A stretch of DNA of 64,000 nt from Hemerocallis citrina (Eukaryota; Streptophyta; Magnoliopsida; Asparagales; Asphodelaceae): the NCBI GenBank assembly GCA_017893485.1, contig CM030363.1, positions 177,291,744-177,355,743 of the forward strand. Direction: 5' to 3'. Below, piece by piece: positions 44,551-56,800 of this stretch; position 1 is the stretch's first letter; each line of letters opens with the position of its first letter. The translations under genes were made by a program, and so were the position numbers. The notes beneath the pieces were generated by a model that saw nothing but the letters and a program-made list of their open reading frames with translations, did no database searches and was not told the DNA's origin.

Positions 44551-45085
44551 TGTGGGAGCAATTCCGAACGGCGATTCACTCCGGGTTCGTCCGGAGACGA
44601 GCCGCAGAAGTAAAGTCGAGCCGAGTGTTGGACTCCGAAACCATCGGTGTAGTTCAACGGCTGTGGGAGCAATTCCGAATGGCGATCCCCTCCCAGTTTG
44701 CTGTGAAGCAAGACTGGGGAGAAGATTTGCACCAAGTGTTGGACTCCGGAACCATCGGTGTAAATCAACGGCTGTGGGAGCAATTCCGAACGGCGATCTA
44801 CCCCTGGCTCGTCCGGAGGCGAGCCGAGGAGGTAAAGTCGAGCCGAGTGTTGGACTCCGAACCATCGGTATAGTTCAACGGTTGTGGGAGCAGTTCGGAA
44901 CGGCGGTCTACCTCTGGTCCGTCCGGAGACGATCCGAGGGGATGAGGCCGAGCCGAACGTGGACTCCGAACCATCGGTATAGTTCCACGGTTGTGGGAGC
45001 AGTTCGGAACGGCAGTCTACCTCTGGTCCGTCCGGAGACGATCCGAGGGGATGAGGCCGAGCCGAACGTGGACTCCGAACCATTG
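44551..45085. repeat. Five-copy tandem repeat of about 110 bp in element C
   Basis: TGTGGGAGCA starts at 44551, 44662, 44773, 44883 and 44992, a period of 109-111 bp. Each unit contains ATTCCGAACGGCGATC, a CGTCCGGAG motif and TGGACTCCGAACCATCGG. It begins about 170 bp beyond the end of integrase in the element's direction. Open frames on both strands are repeat translations. Confidence 0.88.
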
Positions 45086-45258
45086 GTCGAAAACACAATA
45101 TAAAAAGCAGGTGATAAGAGGGGAGAAAAACATGCGAATTCACAAACATAATAGAGCTTTCTTTATTGATATTTGACAGCGAACCGCTTTACATGGTACA
45201 ATTTGTGAAAAATGGGTTACAAGTCGGAGGACTGGAATGGCTCGATACTCCATGTTAC

Positions 45259-48200
45259 TTAGAGCGGCGCCGGAGCGCTTTCTTGGTATTTCAGGAGGTG
45301 GTCGGCATTCCAGGTCCTCGGAAGCTCTCTGCCCTCCAGGTCTTCAAGGCGATATGTTCCAGGCCGAACAACTTTCGTGATCCTGTACGGCCCTTCCCAG
45401 TTCGGGGCTAGCTTGTTCTTCTGACTGGGGAGGGATATAGCTAGCTTTCTCAAGACCAAATCTCCTTGTTTAAGGTTGGCGGGCCGGACCTTCCTGTTGT
45501 ACGCCAATTCAACTCTTCTTCGGTAGATCTGCTGCCGAATCGATGCCCTTTCCCTCAGCTCGTCTATCAAGTCCAATTCTGCTCTGAGGTCTCTGGCATT
45601 CTGTGCTTCGTCATAGGCTATGAGCCGAGGGGAAGGTATTCCGACCTCAAGAGGTATCACGGCCTCGGACCCATAGGTGAGGTTGAAGGGGAACTCGCCT
45701 GTGGGGGTCCGTTTGCTCGTGCGGTAGTTCCATAGGACGTTGGGGAGTTGGTCGACCCATAAGCCCTTGGAACTTTTGTCGAGCCTTTTCTTGATACCTG
45801 CGAGGATCTGCCGGTTGGCATTTTCTGCCTGTCCGTTCGACTGAGGATGGGAGACGGACGAGAAGCGCTGCTGAACGGCCAGGTCGTCGCATAGAGCTCG
45901 GAACGCTGCGCCTGTGAACTGAGTCCCGTTGTCCGTTACGAGGACACGGGGGACTCCGAACCTGCATATGATGCTCTTTCAGAAGAACTGTACCACTTTG
46001 TTCTCGGTTATAGTGGCGAGGGGCTCGGCCTCGACCCACTTCGAGAAGTAGTCAATGGCTACGACCAAGAACCTGAACTGACCCGGAGCTGGAGGGAAGG
46101 GCCCTAGTAAGTCCATGCCCCACATTGCGAAGGGGATGGGACTTGATAGGGAGGCGAGGTTGGCCTGAGGGAGGCGTCGGATGCTAGAGTGTCTCTGACA
46201 GGAACTGCATTGCCGAACGTGTCGCTCGGCGTCTTGAAGGAGGGTCGGCCAGAAATACCCATAATTCAAAGCTTTTCGGGCCAAGGACCTAAATCCTGAG
46301 TGCGCCCCTCCGATGCCTTCGTGGAGCTCTTGCAGGGCATATTCGGCCTGATCCGGAGAGAGGCACCTTAGGTACGGTCGGCTGTCTATCTGAGAGAAAG
46401 AGCGTTTGTATAGGATACCCTCGATCAGGACAAACCGCTCGGCCCGGGTCCTGACTCGGCGAGCCTCTTTGGGATCCGAGGGCAGAACTCCATCCCTTAA
46501 GAATTCTATCAATGGCTTCATCCAATTGTCTTGTAGCATGACTGGCAACGACTCTGCCGAGGCGGGCGTCTCATCTTCGATGCTCGGCTTAGAGAGGACT
46601 TCGATCAGCACGGTCTGTTCGAGACCTTGAAGTGAGGACGAAGCCAATTTGGAGAGGGCATCGGCCTGTGAGTTTTCTTCCCGAGGGACTCGTTCGATGG
46701 TGGCCTCTTCGAACCAGCTCAGGAGGTCCCGGACCTTGGCGAGGTACTTCGCCATTCGCTCGTCTCGGGCCTCATATTCGCCCGAGACCTGGTTCACGAC
46801 TAGCTGGGAATCACTGTGAATCCGGAGGCGCTGGGCTCCAGCACTTCGGGCGAGTCCGAGCCCGGCGATGAGTGCTTCGTACTTCGCCTCGTTGTTCGAG
46901 GCCTTGAAGTTCATGCGGATTGCGTACTGGAGGACGAAGTTGTCAGGGCCGTTCAGTATGATGCCGGCGCCGCTTCCTTCGTTACAGGACGATCCGTCCA
47001 CAAAGACTGTCCAGACGGGGGGTCCTTTCGGGACGTGGCCGACCTCAGGGATAGTAAACTCCACGATGAAATCGGCGAGGGCCTGCGCCTTAATTGCCGT
47101 CCGAGGCTGATAAGAGATGTCATGCTGACTCAGCTCTATGGACCACTTCATTAGCCGACCCGAGGTCTCGGGCTTGTAGAGGACCTGCTTTAGAGGTTGG
47201 TCGGTGGGGACGACGATGGAGTGGGACTGGAAGTATGGCCGAAGCTTCCTCGCCGCTGTGACTAGTGAGTAGGCCATCTTCTCTATCTTCGGATAACGGA
47301 GCTCGGCGTCCCGGAGGACCTTGCTCACGTAGTAGATAGGCCTTTGGGTTCGGTCCTCCTCTCTCACTAAGACAGCGCTCAGGGTCTGCTCGGAAGCAGC
47401 CAAATAGACGAAGAGGGTCTCGCTCGGGACAGGTTTGCTGAGTAGAGGGGGGTTCATCAAGTACGCCTTCAACTGGTCGAATGATTCCTGTTGTGGTTGA
47501 CCCCATTCAAAACCCTTAGCCCCCCTGAGTGCTTTGAAGAAGGGGAGGCACTTTTCCCCCGACTTCGAGAGGAACCGACTGATAGCTGCGAGCCGACCGG
47601 TGAGCTTCTGCACCTCCTTGATGTTTCGAGGCGGGGCCATGTCTAATATGGCCTTAATCTTCTCGGGGTTAGCTTCGATTCCTCGCTGGCTTACCATGAA
47701 GCCGAGGAATTTTCCCGAGGAGACCCCGAACGCACACTTGTTCGGGTTCAGCCGCATGTTGTTCTTCCTCAACACGCCGAAGGCCTCCTGGAGGTCGGCT
47801 ACATGATCGGTGCCGTGGATGCTCTTGACGAGCATGTCATCAACGTGCACCTCCATGTTTCGGCCGATCTGGCTCTAGAAGACCTTGTTGACGAGGCGCT
47901 GGTAGGTGGCGCCTGCGTTCTTCAAGCCGAACGGCATTACCCGGTAGCAGTAGAGGCCTTGGTCGGTGACGAAGGAGGTCTTCGGAATGTCCGGAGGAAA
48001 CATTCGGATTTGATTGTACCCCGAGAAGGCATCCATGAAGCTGAGGAGCTCATGGCCCGAGGTGGCGTCGATAAGGGTGTCGATGTTCGGGAGCGGGAAG
48101 GGATCCTTCGGACACGCCTTGTTCAGGTCGGTGAAGTCAATGCATATCTTCCACGAGCCATTGGACTTCTTGACCATCACAACGTTCGACAGCCACTCGG

Positions 48201-49629
48201 GGTAATTTACCTCCTGTATGAACTTGGCCTTTAGAAGTTTATCAACCTCCTCCTTGATGGCCTGCTGTCGCTCGGGGGCAAACTTGCGCCTCTTCTGCTG
48301 GACCGGTTTGCACCCCGGTTCGACACTTAGGCGATGGACGAGCAGTTCTTCGGAAATGCCGGGCATGTCCGCGGCTGACCATGCAAACAGGTCACGGTTG
48401 TCCCGGATGCATTTAATCAGGTCCGAACACAGTGCGGTTGGCAAGGATTTGCTGATGAGGAATTTCCGGCTCGAATCCTCGTCCGAGAAGAGTACTTCTT
48501 CTAACTCGTCCGCTGGCTCGGACGTTGGGCGGGCCTTCGGCTCGGGGATTTCTAGTGTCTCAAGCGAGAGCACTGGTCCCCCGGTGGAAGTCATGTAGCA
48601 CTTCCGGGCTGTCTCCTGGCTTCCCCTGACTTCCCCTACTCCCGACCGAGTGGGGAACTTCATTTTCAAATGGTACGCCGAGGGGACGGCTTCCAGGGCG
48701 GCTAGGCCGGGTCGGCCTAGAATAACATTATATGCTGCCGGGACGTCGATGACCATGAAGTCCATCGGCTCGGTCCGGGTAGTAGGGGTGCTTCCCGCAG
48801 TAACGTCTAGGGTTATCACCCCTTCGACGGTTACCGGAACCCCCGTGAACCCGTGGAGTGTGTAACCGGCCGGCTTGAGACGGTCCCGGGACAGTTGCAG
48901 GCCTCGGAAGGCTGAGAGGAAGAGGATATTGACCGAACTCCCATTGTCCACTAAAATCCTCTGCACCTTGAAGTTGGCCATGCGGAGGTCGATGACGAGG
49001 GCATCGCAGTGTGGGGTTCGGACCCCTTCGAGGTCGGCATCGGAGAAAGACACAGGGACGCCGAGACCTTTCGGGGGAGGGGCACTGTGGACCGAGTTGA
49101 CCTCTCGGACGAAGGCCTTCCGGGAGGAATTAGAGGAGCCCCCCATGGGGCCTCCGTGGATCAGGTGCAGAACTCGTTCCTCCTCGAACTCGGGTGTCTC
49201 CTTGCGCCGCTCGGAGCGCTTGTTAGCCCCCCGAGGCGGAGGAGAGTTGCGATCTATCCGATCGTTAGCCTTCACGAATTTGGCCAACTGCCCCCTCCGA
49301 ATGAGGGCTTCAATCTCATCTCTCAGAGCCCAGCAGTCATTCGTGTCGTGGCCGTGGTCTCGGTGGTAACAACACCACTTATCTTTGTTCCTCCTCTTCG
49401 CTGGGGTGTGCATCCTCGAAGCCGGAGGGATGACTCCCTCCTTCTCCACCTCCATTAGGATAGTAGAGACATTAGTGGTGAGGGGAGTGAACTTCTCGAA
49501 CCTGGGGGGAGGGCGGCGCTGACCGCCAATGTCCTTCTGAGCTTTCTTGGACCCCTCTTCCCCCGTCGCCTTCCTCTTCGACCCTGCGGATTGCCCTCCG
49601 AAGCTCGGAAGGGCTTCTGCCTCCTCTGC
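45259..49629 (-). CDS. Pol of element C: protease, RT, dual RNase H, integrase (three stops)
   Basis: Minus strand, same frame as gag. In order: knuckle [14 protein letters not shown] (about 49375); protease [12 protein letters not shown] (about 48950); RT with [19 protein letters not shown] and [14 protein letters not shown]; then a TAG at about 47872; HVDDMLVKS, where YVDD is usual; RNase H1 with [11 protein letters not shown]; a second RNase H with [28 protein letters not shown] and [10 protein letters not shown]; integrase HHCC ([17 protein letters not shown]), [10 protein letters not shown], then a TGA at 45979-45981 where Trp is expected; VTDNGTQF and [12 protein letters not shown]; and C-terminal NWEGPYRI. 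The stop is at 45259. There are no frameshifts. Stops at 49628 (end of gag), 47872 and 45979 make it probably non-autonomous. Confidence 0.9.
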
Positions 49630-50997
49630 TCAGATGTACTTCTCGCACCTCAGGAGTAGGTCGGCGAAGTCATGCGGGGGCTTCTTGGCCAGGGATGATC
49701 GGAGGTTAGCGTTAAGGAGGTTCGACTGGAACGCCACGGTGGCCACGGACTGGTCTAAGGAGGCGATAGACCTGACCTCCACGGTGAATCTCTTCACATA
49801 GTCCCCCAGCTTCTCTTCCCTTTCCTGCCGCAGGTTTAGTAGGGAAAGACTTGTCTTCTCGGCTCGCCGGCTACTCACGAAGTGAGTTATGAACAGCGTC
49901 TCGAACTGCTCGAATGAGAAGATGGATGAGGGGGCGAGCCTGGAATACCATTCCCGAGCCGACCCCCTGAGGGTGGCAGGGAAGGTCCTGCAGAGCACCG
50001 TGTCGGAAGCTTGATGGATCAGCATCAGGGTCTTGAAGCTTTCGACGTGATCGACCGGGTCGGATTCTCCTGAGTATGTTTCAAACTGTGGCGGTTTGAA
50101 ACTCCTCGGTATGTGGGCCTCCATGATCGACCGAGAGAAGGGGGGTCGGCTGGGACGGAAGGTTCCTGCTCGGGACTCTTCCTCCCTGTCCATGCGACCG
50201 ATACGCCTTTCCACCTTATGGAGACAGCGGATGAGGGCGTCGTCCCTCCGCTGGTAATCGTATGACCCCCCGGACCCCTCTTCATAGGAAGAGGAGCGTG
50301 GACTGCGGCGCCGGTAGTCCTGGGACCGGCGAGGGCTCTGTTGCCGCTGCTGGCGGCTGGAAGCCGGGGAAGGACTTCGGGTTCGGCGGCGAGGACTGGG
50401 GTCCCTCGGGGGCGTCGGAGCCCTCTGAGCATTCTGGACGTTCTGCCGAAGGTTGAGGGCCTGTAGAACGGTCTCCTGAAATTGGAGGAATTCGGCCCGA
50501 CTGATAGGCACTTCTCGGTCCCTCGGATGACGTCAATCCCCGGGGGAACGGGACCTCCTCCTTCGGCGCTCGGGGGACGCCGCTCGGCCTCTGCGGTCCG
50601 GGGACCTTCTGCCATCTCGGCGACGTGGGGACCGCTCACCCTGACGCTGGCGGGAGGCTCCCTCTCGGACCCGCCTCTCGTCAAGATGGGTGCGGAGGTC
50701 GTCGTCCTTCTGGCGGTTCAGAAGTGTGATGCGGAGGTCGGGGTGATGAGAAGCCATCGAGTCCGAGGACCCATTATGGACCGAGACATGGCCCGGATTG
50801 AGGGGCTGCTTCTCCTTCCGACCGTTATGACCGGACGGACCATTGTTGGGCTGCTGCTTGGGAGGAGGAGGTGGGACCTGCTGGGTCGGCGGAGGGAGGT
50901 CGGACTGAGGAATAGGATTGACTGGGACTTCATTCGCCGGGTCGGCGAGGTTGCCCACACGGTTTGACCCTCTGGATCTGACCTTCTTCGGAGGCAT
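49628..50997 (-). CDS. Gag of element C (one internal stop)
   Basis: ATG at 50995-50997, 70 bp inside the 5' LTR: MPPKKVRSRGSNRV. A Pro-rich then Arg/Ser-rich N-terminus is followed by a TGA at about 50531 (probably a former CGA Arg codon). After that come MPISRAEFLQFQETVLQAL, a second Arg/Ser tract, and the retrotransposon gag core: IPRSFKPPQFETYSG, FPATLRGSAREWYSRL, FSFEQFETLFITHF and LGDYVKRFTVEV. The core ends CEKYI at another TGA (49628-49630). The knuckle follows in the pol entry. The frame is continuous, so only stops, no indels, interrupt it. Confidence 0.88.
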
Positions 50998-51044
50998 GAC
51001 TGCAGAGGACGACGGAGAATGGGCTGAGGCTGTTCGTGTGGTTT

Positions 51045-51062
51045 TTCCACAGACGGCGCCAA
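51045..51062 (-). other. Primer-binding site of element C
   Basis: On the minus strand ATTGGCGCCGTCTGTGG follows the 5' LTR after a short gap. TTGGCGCCGTCTGTGG-type sites are familiar from plant Gypsy elements. I do not assign the tRNA. Confidence 0.75.
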
Positions 51063-51064
51063 TC

Positions 51065-51661
51065 TGTTACCGCTGATTTCGGTGTGGGGGTAAACAGATA
51101 GAATTTGTGAGTCCGAGAAAAACCTGAACAGTTGACTCAGCCTTCTTGCTCCCGCCGCGACCTGCAAGGAAGTGCGAGACACCGGGGTTGATTCCGGCGA
51201 CGCACCCTCCGACGCTCTTGTCAGTAATCAGAAAAAGATTAAGAAAGAGCTTAAGTGGTGAAAAAGTGATTAACCTGGTCATGGTGGTAGAGGGGTGATA
51301 TTTATAGTCGCCTTTGGAACGGTTAGGGGCCTGATTTCCTGCCTAACAGCCAGGAGGAAAATCCTCCTATTCTGTTTTGGGAAATTAGGCCCTGATTCCC
51401 TGGTGGGAGCCAATCAGGCTTGTTGATTTGATTTAGTCAAATCAGTGGCCCTAATTCTCCTCTTGGTGAACTGGGCTTGTATCGGGTCGGGACCCGTGCC
51501 CAGTTGAAGTGGATCCCTTCGCGGGTGGTTGGTTCTATGAGAAGGAGACCCAATACCCGTTTTGGACCCATCTGTATGTGAAATTACCTTTTTACCCCTG
51601 TGCTTCAAGATTCGTGCTCGATCTGGACGGTCCCGATTTAACCCCATTTTTAGCCATATCA
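51065..51661 (-). repeat. 5' LTR of element C
   Basis: 597 bp, 3 differences from the 3' LTR. The reversed TATA box GATATTTATAG at 51297-51307 is the likely promoter for gag-pol, with transcription leftward. CTATC follows at 51662-51666. Confidence 0.95.
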
Positions 51662-51666
51662 CTATC

Positions 51667-51845
51667 GTTCTCAGAACTACACAAAATTGTCTGTGCTTTG
51701 AAATCCAGGAACGTCGAACCTGCTCTGAGCTAGGCTTCTCCTCAGAGTGAGCGCCTATCACAGAACGGGTCAAAAGCCTTGAGTATAAACTTCATAAGTT
51801 GCAATTTATCGAGATACTAAAGAAAGGAAGCAGAAAGGAATTATA
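51667..51845 (+). pseudogene. RMD5: RMD5-like gene, fragment 4 (CTLH region)
   Basis: Joined to fragment 3 after removal of element C it reads SFSELHKIVCALKSRNVEPA, then LS and an in-frame TAG (51731-51733), where the family has Trp. It continues ASPQSERLSQNGSKA. After a one-base loss near 51782 the next frame gives EYKLHKLQFIEILKKGSRKE, the start of a CTLH domain. Recognisable text ends near 51845. The rest of the CTLH/CRA part and the C-terminal RING-like domain are absent. Confidence 0.82.
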
Positions 51846-53818
51846 AAGAAATGAAATGAATCTTCTATGGAAATTAATGATCATCCATACTACATAAATC
51901 ACATGCTCTGATGCTCAATCATATGAACTTAAAATAACAAGTTCAATCCATATCCAACTACAAATGTTGACATTTAACCTTTCTACTATCCCGATAACTC
52001 ATATCTACGAATCATATGAACTGTGAATTGACTTGCTTCAACTGAATGTCGCTAAAATTAGCATACATAGCAAATACTGAGTTGTAATTTTAAATTAGAC
52101 ATACCCACACATTCCAATCGCATTATATCAAGAAGTAATGATGACCGCGACTTCACTAACTCACACCAAAATAAATACTAATTGAAGTCTACCAAGAAGT
52201 GGATGATGAAATAAAATATATGGATGACAGTTAAGGATCAAGTACATTCTATCATTAAGCGGATGTAGATGCAAATGTGGGTGGCGGCAGCGGGAGGAAA
52301 TAGCAGGAGGAAGCGACGGTGCGGCAGTGGTAGTGAAGGATTTGGCGGCGCTGCGTGGGGCAGCAGGAGGAAGTAGCGACGTGAGCTGGGTAAGAAGATT
52401 AGGATTGGGAAGAGGGAGAGATTAGGATTGGGAAGATGCAGGTGAGGGATAGGAAGATAAGAAGGCTTTTAGTTGTTAATTAGGTTTATTTAAAATTAGT
52501 TAATAAATAATATATTTAAAGTGGCGGCTGATGTAAAATTGCTGACTAGGCTGTCACATCAGGTAGTGAAGGAGGTAGTTGATATAGCATTACTCAAATA
52601 GTTTTTGTTAAAGATATGTATAAATATAATATTTATTTATTTACTTAAGTGCAAAAATTGTTAGAATCGTAAGATATCGGTGCAAAATATTTTAGTGCAC
52701 ATATTTATTTTCCCGCTATCGGATCCAACAGATAATTTTTGTTTTTAACTAGGACCCAGGACCTAATAGTACCTTATACCAGCTCTATCCTGGATAGTCA
52801 AAATACATGAAGTCGGATCCGGTAAATTTGAATGGACTTCGTCCCATCCTATACGATATCGCATACCTCATGTGTGTACGACCGTTTCTCCCTGATGGAT
52901 GTATGGAATGGACGATGATGATGATGGACAAGACGTTCTATACGAGAAGAATTGACTTAGTTAGAAAACAGTAGAAAATTAAGAGAGAGAAAGGAAACAA
53001 GAAATCGACAACTCGACACTCTATTTCCTATACTCACACCCCCTCCACCGGCACATTCCGGTGACGAACAACGGCTTTAAGCCCAATTCCGCTATCCAGA
53101 CCACTAACTGAAGCCCACAACCGGATTTTCCCGGTAAAATCAACAGTTTTTTTACCTGGAAAAGAGAGTGCATTTATCAAAACCAAGAGATTTGATCAAA
53201 TCTAAATGGATTTTGACGTCCGCAAAGACCCAAAATTATCACCTTTTTATCATCCCAAAAAACTACAAGCAAAAAAATTCAAATAAGAATTCAAGGAAAA
53301 TGAAAAAGGAGGTCCATTTATTAATCCTTGTGGCTCAAAAAGGAAACAAACCCTAGAAATCACAGAATAAGGTACTGTGTTTCTATCTAATTATAGGATT
53401 GGTTCTTCCATCTGTAAGTTTCTTGATCCTGCAATCTCAGTCTGTTTTGATTTTAAAGTGATTTGAGCAATTGGGTTTGTTGGAATTGGGGTTCTGAATT
53501 TGGAGAGCTTAAAGATTGGATGTTTGAGTTTGGGCAATTGGGTTGATTGGAGTAGGGTTTCTGAATAGAGGGGGATTTTGCAATTCTTTATTGTTTGCTT
53601 TCTAATTTTAGTCTAATAAAGATCTGTGTTTTTTTTTTTTTTTGCTATAGAAAGTAGGGAAAGGTAAAGTGTAAGTTGTGGTTCTGTACTTTGAGATCCA
53701 AATTCTGTAGCTTTGTTGTTGAATTGGGGTGGAATATTTGATGGTTGAAGTGAAGGGTTCATTTTGTTGTGCAAATTCGGGTATTATCTAAGAATTTTGT
53801 CCTAGTCGTTGTGGGAAG
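51846..53818 (+). promoter_or_regulatory. Intergenic region, promoter and 5' leader of the SEUSS-like gene
   Basis: AT-rich host DNA without long ORFs or retrotransposon domains. A short GGCGG-rich tract (52270-52450) and AT-rich stretches (52480-52740) may be decayed transposon DNA, but no terminal repeats were identified. From about 53380 the sequence looks transcribed: CT-rich leader, GGTACTG...TTATAG as a possible leader intron, and long T-rich segments up to the ATG at 53819. I cannot place the transcription start. Confidence 0.4.
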
Positions 53819-56800
53819 ATGGTGCTTTCAGGGCCTCCCACACCAGTTGGTGGGGCCCAGTCAGTGAATCCCTCTCTTCTCAGGTCGAATTCGTCGTCAG
53901 GGTTGTTGGGTGGAGGTGCCCAACAAAATCCAGTACCGAATCAACAGCCTTATTCTTCTCTGGTTTCGCCTCGAACACAATTCAATGGTGGTGGGAATAA
54001 TAGTAATAGTATGAGCTTACTAGGAAGCATGTCAAATCCCTCGTTGCTTATTGGTCACTCTATTGGAAATGGAGTGAATCTGGATAACCCACTTGGTTTC
54101 GCAAATTTGGGAGACCATGGGCAGTTTCAGCAGATTGAGGGTGGTCACAATTTCCACCAGCAGAACATTTCGATCCCCCATCAACAACAGATGAGAGCGG
54201 GATTGGGTTCGGTTAAATTGGAACCACAAATGGGCTCGGTAGATCAGAATGGTGGGCCGGGACCGTCGTCACAGCAGCTGCACGCTATGCGAGGGGTTGG
54301 AGTTGGGGCTGTAAAACTGGAGCCACAACAGTTGCAATCTGGAAGGGGTTTGGGTCCCGTTAAAACGGAACAGCAGCATTTGGATTCTTCCTTGTTCTTA
54401 CAGCAACAGCAACAGCAGCAATTGTTGCAGATTTCGAGGCAGTCTCCTCAGAATTCAGTTCAAATGAATCTATTACACCAGCAAAGGATGCTTCAATTGC
54501 AGCAGCAACAGCAGCAACAGCAGCAACAACTTCTTAAGGGGCTTCCACCTCGAGCTCAATTACAACAGCAGCATCAGCAAATTCCGCAGAATCTTCCTTT
54601 GAGAACTCAGTTGCAAAAGAGTAGTTATGAGCCTGGGGTTTGTGCTCGGCGATTGACCCAGTATATGTATCACCAGCAGCATAGACCACAAGTATGCCTC
54701 TTTTGTCTTGCTTCTTCCATAATCTTTTGTTTAATTTAAAATGTGTGATTGTTTTTTCATGCAATACTATCTCGATGCAGGACAACAATATCGAGTTTTG
54801 GAGAAAATTTGTCGCTGAGTTCTTTGCTCCTAATGCTAAAAAGAGATGGTGTGTTTCTCTTTATGGAAGTGGCCGCCAAACAACTGGTGTCTTTCCTCAG
54901 GTATGATTGGCTGCTTCCGTTAGGTATACCGTATACATGTCAACCTTGAAATTTCTGGATATCTTCATATTGAATATTAAATAGTATCAAATCCATGTAC
55001 GGAAACTCAGCAAATGTATGATAATTGCTTATTATTTTATATTGGACTTTTTAGGATGCGTGGCATTGTGAAATATGTAACCGCAAGCCTGGACGTGGTT
55101 TTGGTATGTATACTGTACTTCAAAACTATTGTCTTGTTTCTTCTATAATCTTGTATTCATGTTGAACAGTGTGTGCATGGTAACACTTCTCCTATTACAT
55201 TTCTTAAATGACATCTTTTCAGAAACAACTGCGGAGGTTTTACCAAGGCTATGCCAGATTAAGTATGCTAGCGGTACTTTGGAGGAACTACTTTATATCG
55301 ATATGCCTCTTGAGTCTCACAATAAATTGGGTCAAACAGTCCTCGATTATTCGAAAGCAACTCAAGAGAGTGTATTTGAACAATTACGTGTCATACGTGA
55401 TGGTCATCTACGGATTGTTTTCAATTCAGATTTAAAGGTACTTCATTGTTACTTTTTAAGCATGATTTATTGCCCTTAGTTAATAAGATATTCACCTACC
55501 TAAATAAAATAATGAAGTATGATCTTCTCCTCAGATATCTTCGTGGGAGTTTTGTGCTAGAAAGCATGAAGAACTCATACCTCGGAGGCTAATAATACCT
55601 CAGGTAAAACTGATTCTTTAATTATGTAATTGTAACTATGTAGTAGGCTAGTCACCCATAAGCAAAATAATTTTAGTTGATTATGAGTAGTTGATGTTTT
55701 TTCTGTTCAGATTAGTCAACTTGGGACTGTGGTGCAGAAATATCAAAGTGCCATCCAAAATTCATCTTCTGCTTTATCTGCTCAGGATTTGCAAAATAGC
55801 TGTAATTCGTAAGTCATCTTTATGCTCTGCTGACTAAACTATTCATAGTCGTTGAGTAAGAGTTTGGTTAGTTTATAGTTGTCACAAATTTGAAATAAAA
55901 AACTAATTTCTTGGGCTCTGAAATGTTCTTGTAATTGTTGAGAAGTAATAAGTCTAAGAATGCTTGTGATATGGTAAGGAGCAAGTATTCGAATATATAC
56001 ACAGTGGTGCTATTTTACTGGATTTTAATTCACCTGCTCTATATTTCACCGTTATTTCTATGATTTGGGATTCTTCAGTTTATGTGCATTTTCTCTAAAG
56101 ACAAATCTATGATTCTTAATTGGGTTAGCGTTAGAATTTTATTGGGTCCTGTTCGGTTATGTTTAGGAAGATATAATTTTCTCAATAGAATTAGCTAAAA
56201 CCTATTCATTGTAAATTATTTTTCTTAAACATATCAGCATTATTTTTGTCTTTGAATAAATTTTAAAGAAAATTTTAATTATATAAATGTTACCGCAAAA
56301 TCTGGTGTGGCAGCAAACAGATAGAATTTATGGATTTTGTGGAATATCGAATAGCCAAACCTGAAACCTTTCCGTCGGAGTTCGACTGTTATCTCCCGCC
56401 GTTAACCTGCAAAAAGTGCGAAACACCGGGGTTGATCCCGGCGACGCACTCTCTGGAGCTCAAGTCAGTAATCAGAAATGATTATGAATGAACTTTTACT
56501 GGCAAAAGATTGATTACCTCTTAATGGTGGGGGATGGGGGGTATTTATAGCCGCCTTATGGACCAGTTTCGGGATAAGATCAAATCCATACTTTCCAGTA
56601 AATGGATAGAAGTGAATCAGGACCGTTGATTAGGTATAATCATAAACCCTAATTCTATCCAGCTAGATCGGGTTCTTTGCGGGTTGAAACCTGCACCCAG
56701 TGGAGATGGATCCGTTCGCGGGTTATTGGGTTTTTGGGGAAAAAAAGACCTAGTACCCACTTCAGACCTGTTTGTAGGTGAAATTACAATTTTACCCCTG

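Larger units (their letters stand above)
36404..51661 (-). mobile_element. Element C: Ty3/Gypsy Tat-lineage retrotransposon with antisense gene
   Basis: 15,258 bp, flanked by CTATC (36399-36403 and 51662-51666). The two 597-bp LTRs are the same length and differ at 3 positions, so it is the youngest insertion here. On the minus strand: 5' LTR, primer-binding site, gag, protease, RT, RNase H, second RNase H and integrase, without chromodomain, all in one frame with four stops. A long non-coding section follows with tandem repeats and, on the plus strand, a spliced gene. The dual RNase H, the [14 protein letters not shown] knuckle and the antisense gene place it in the Tat group (Retand/Grande-like); that assignment rests on family knowledge. 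Confidence 0.93.

Noticed and set aside
44020..45149. Long minus- and plus-strand ORFs over the 110-bp repeats
   Set aside because: Tandem repeats without stops stay open in several frames; no protein family is recognisable.
45647..46039. 130-residue Arg/Pro-rich minus-strand ORF
   Set aside because: It is a shadow frame; the true integrase frame of element C passes through the same DNA with VTDNGTQF and QSNGQAEN motifs.
47803..49458. Plus-strand ORFs of 120-160 residues opposite pol of element C
   Set aside because: GC-rich antisense of pol; no domain, no splice or promoter signals, unlike the real antisense gene at 39644.
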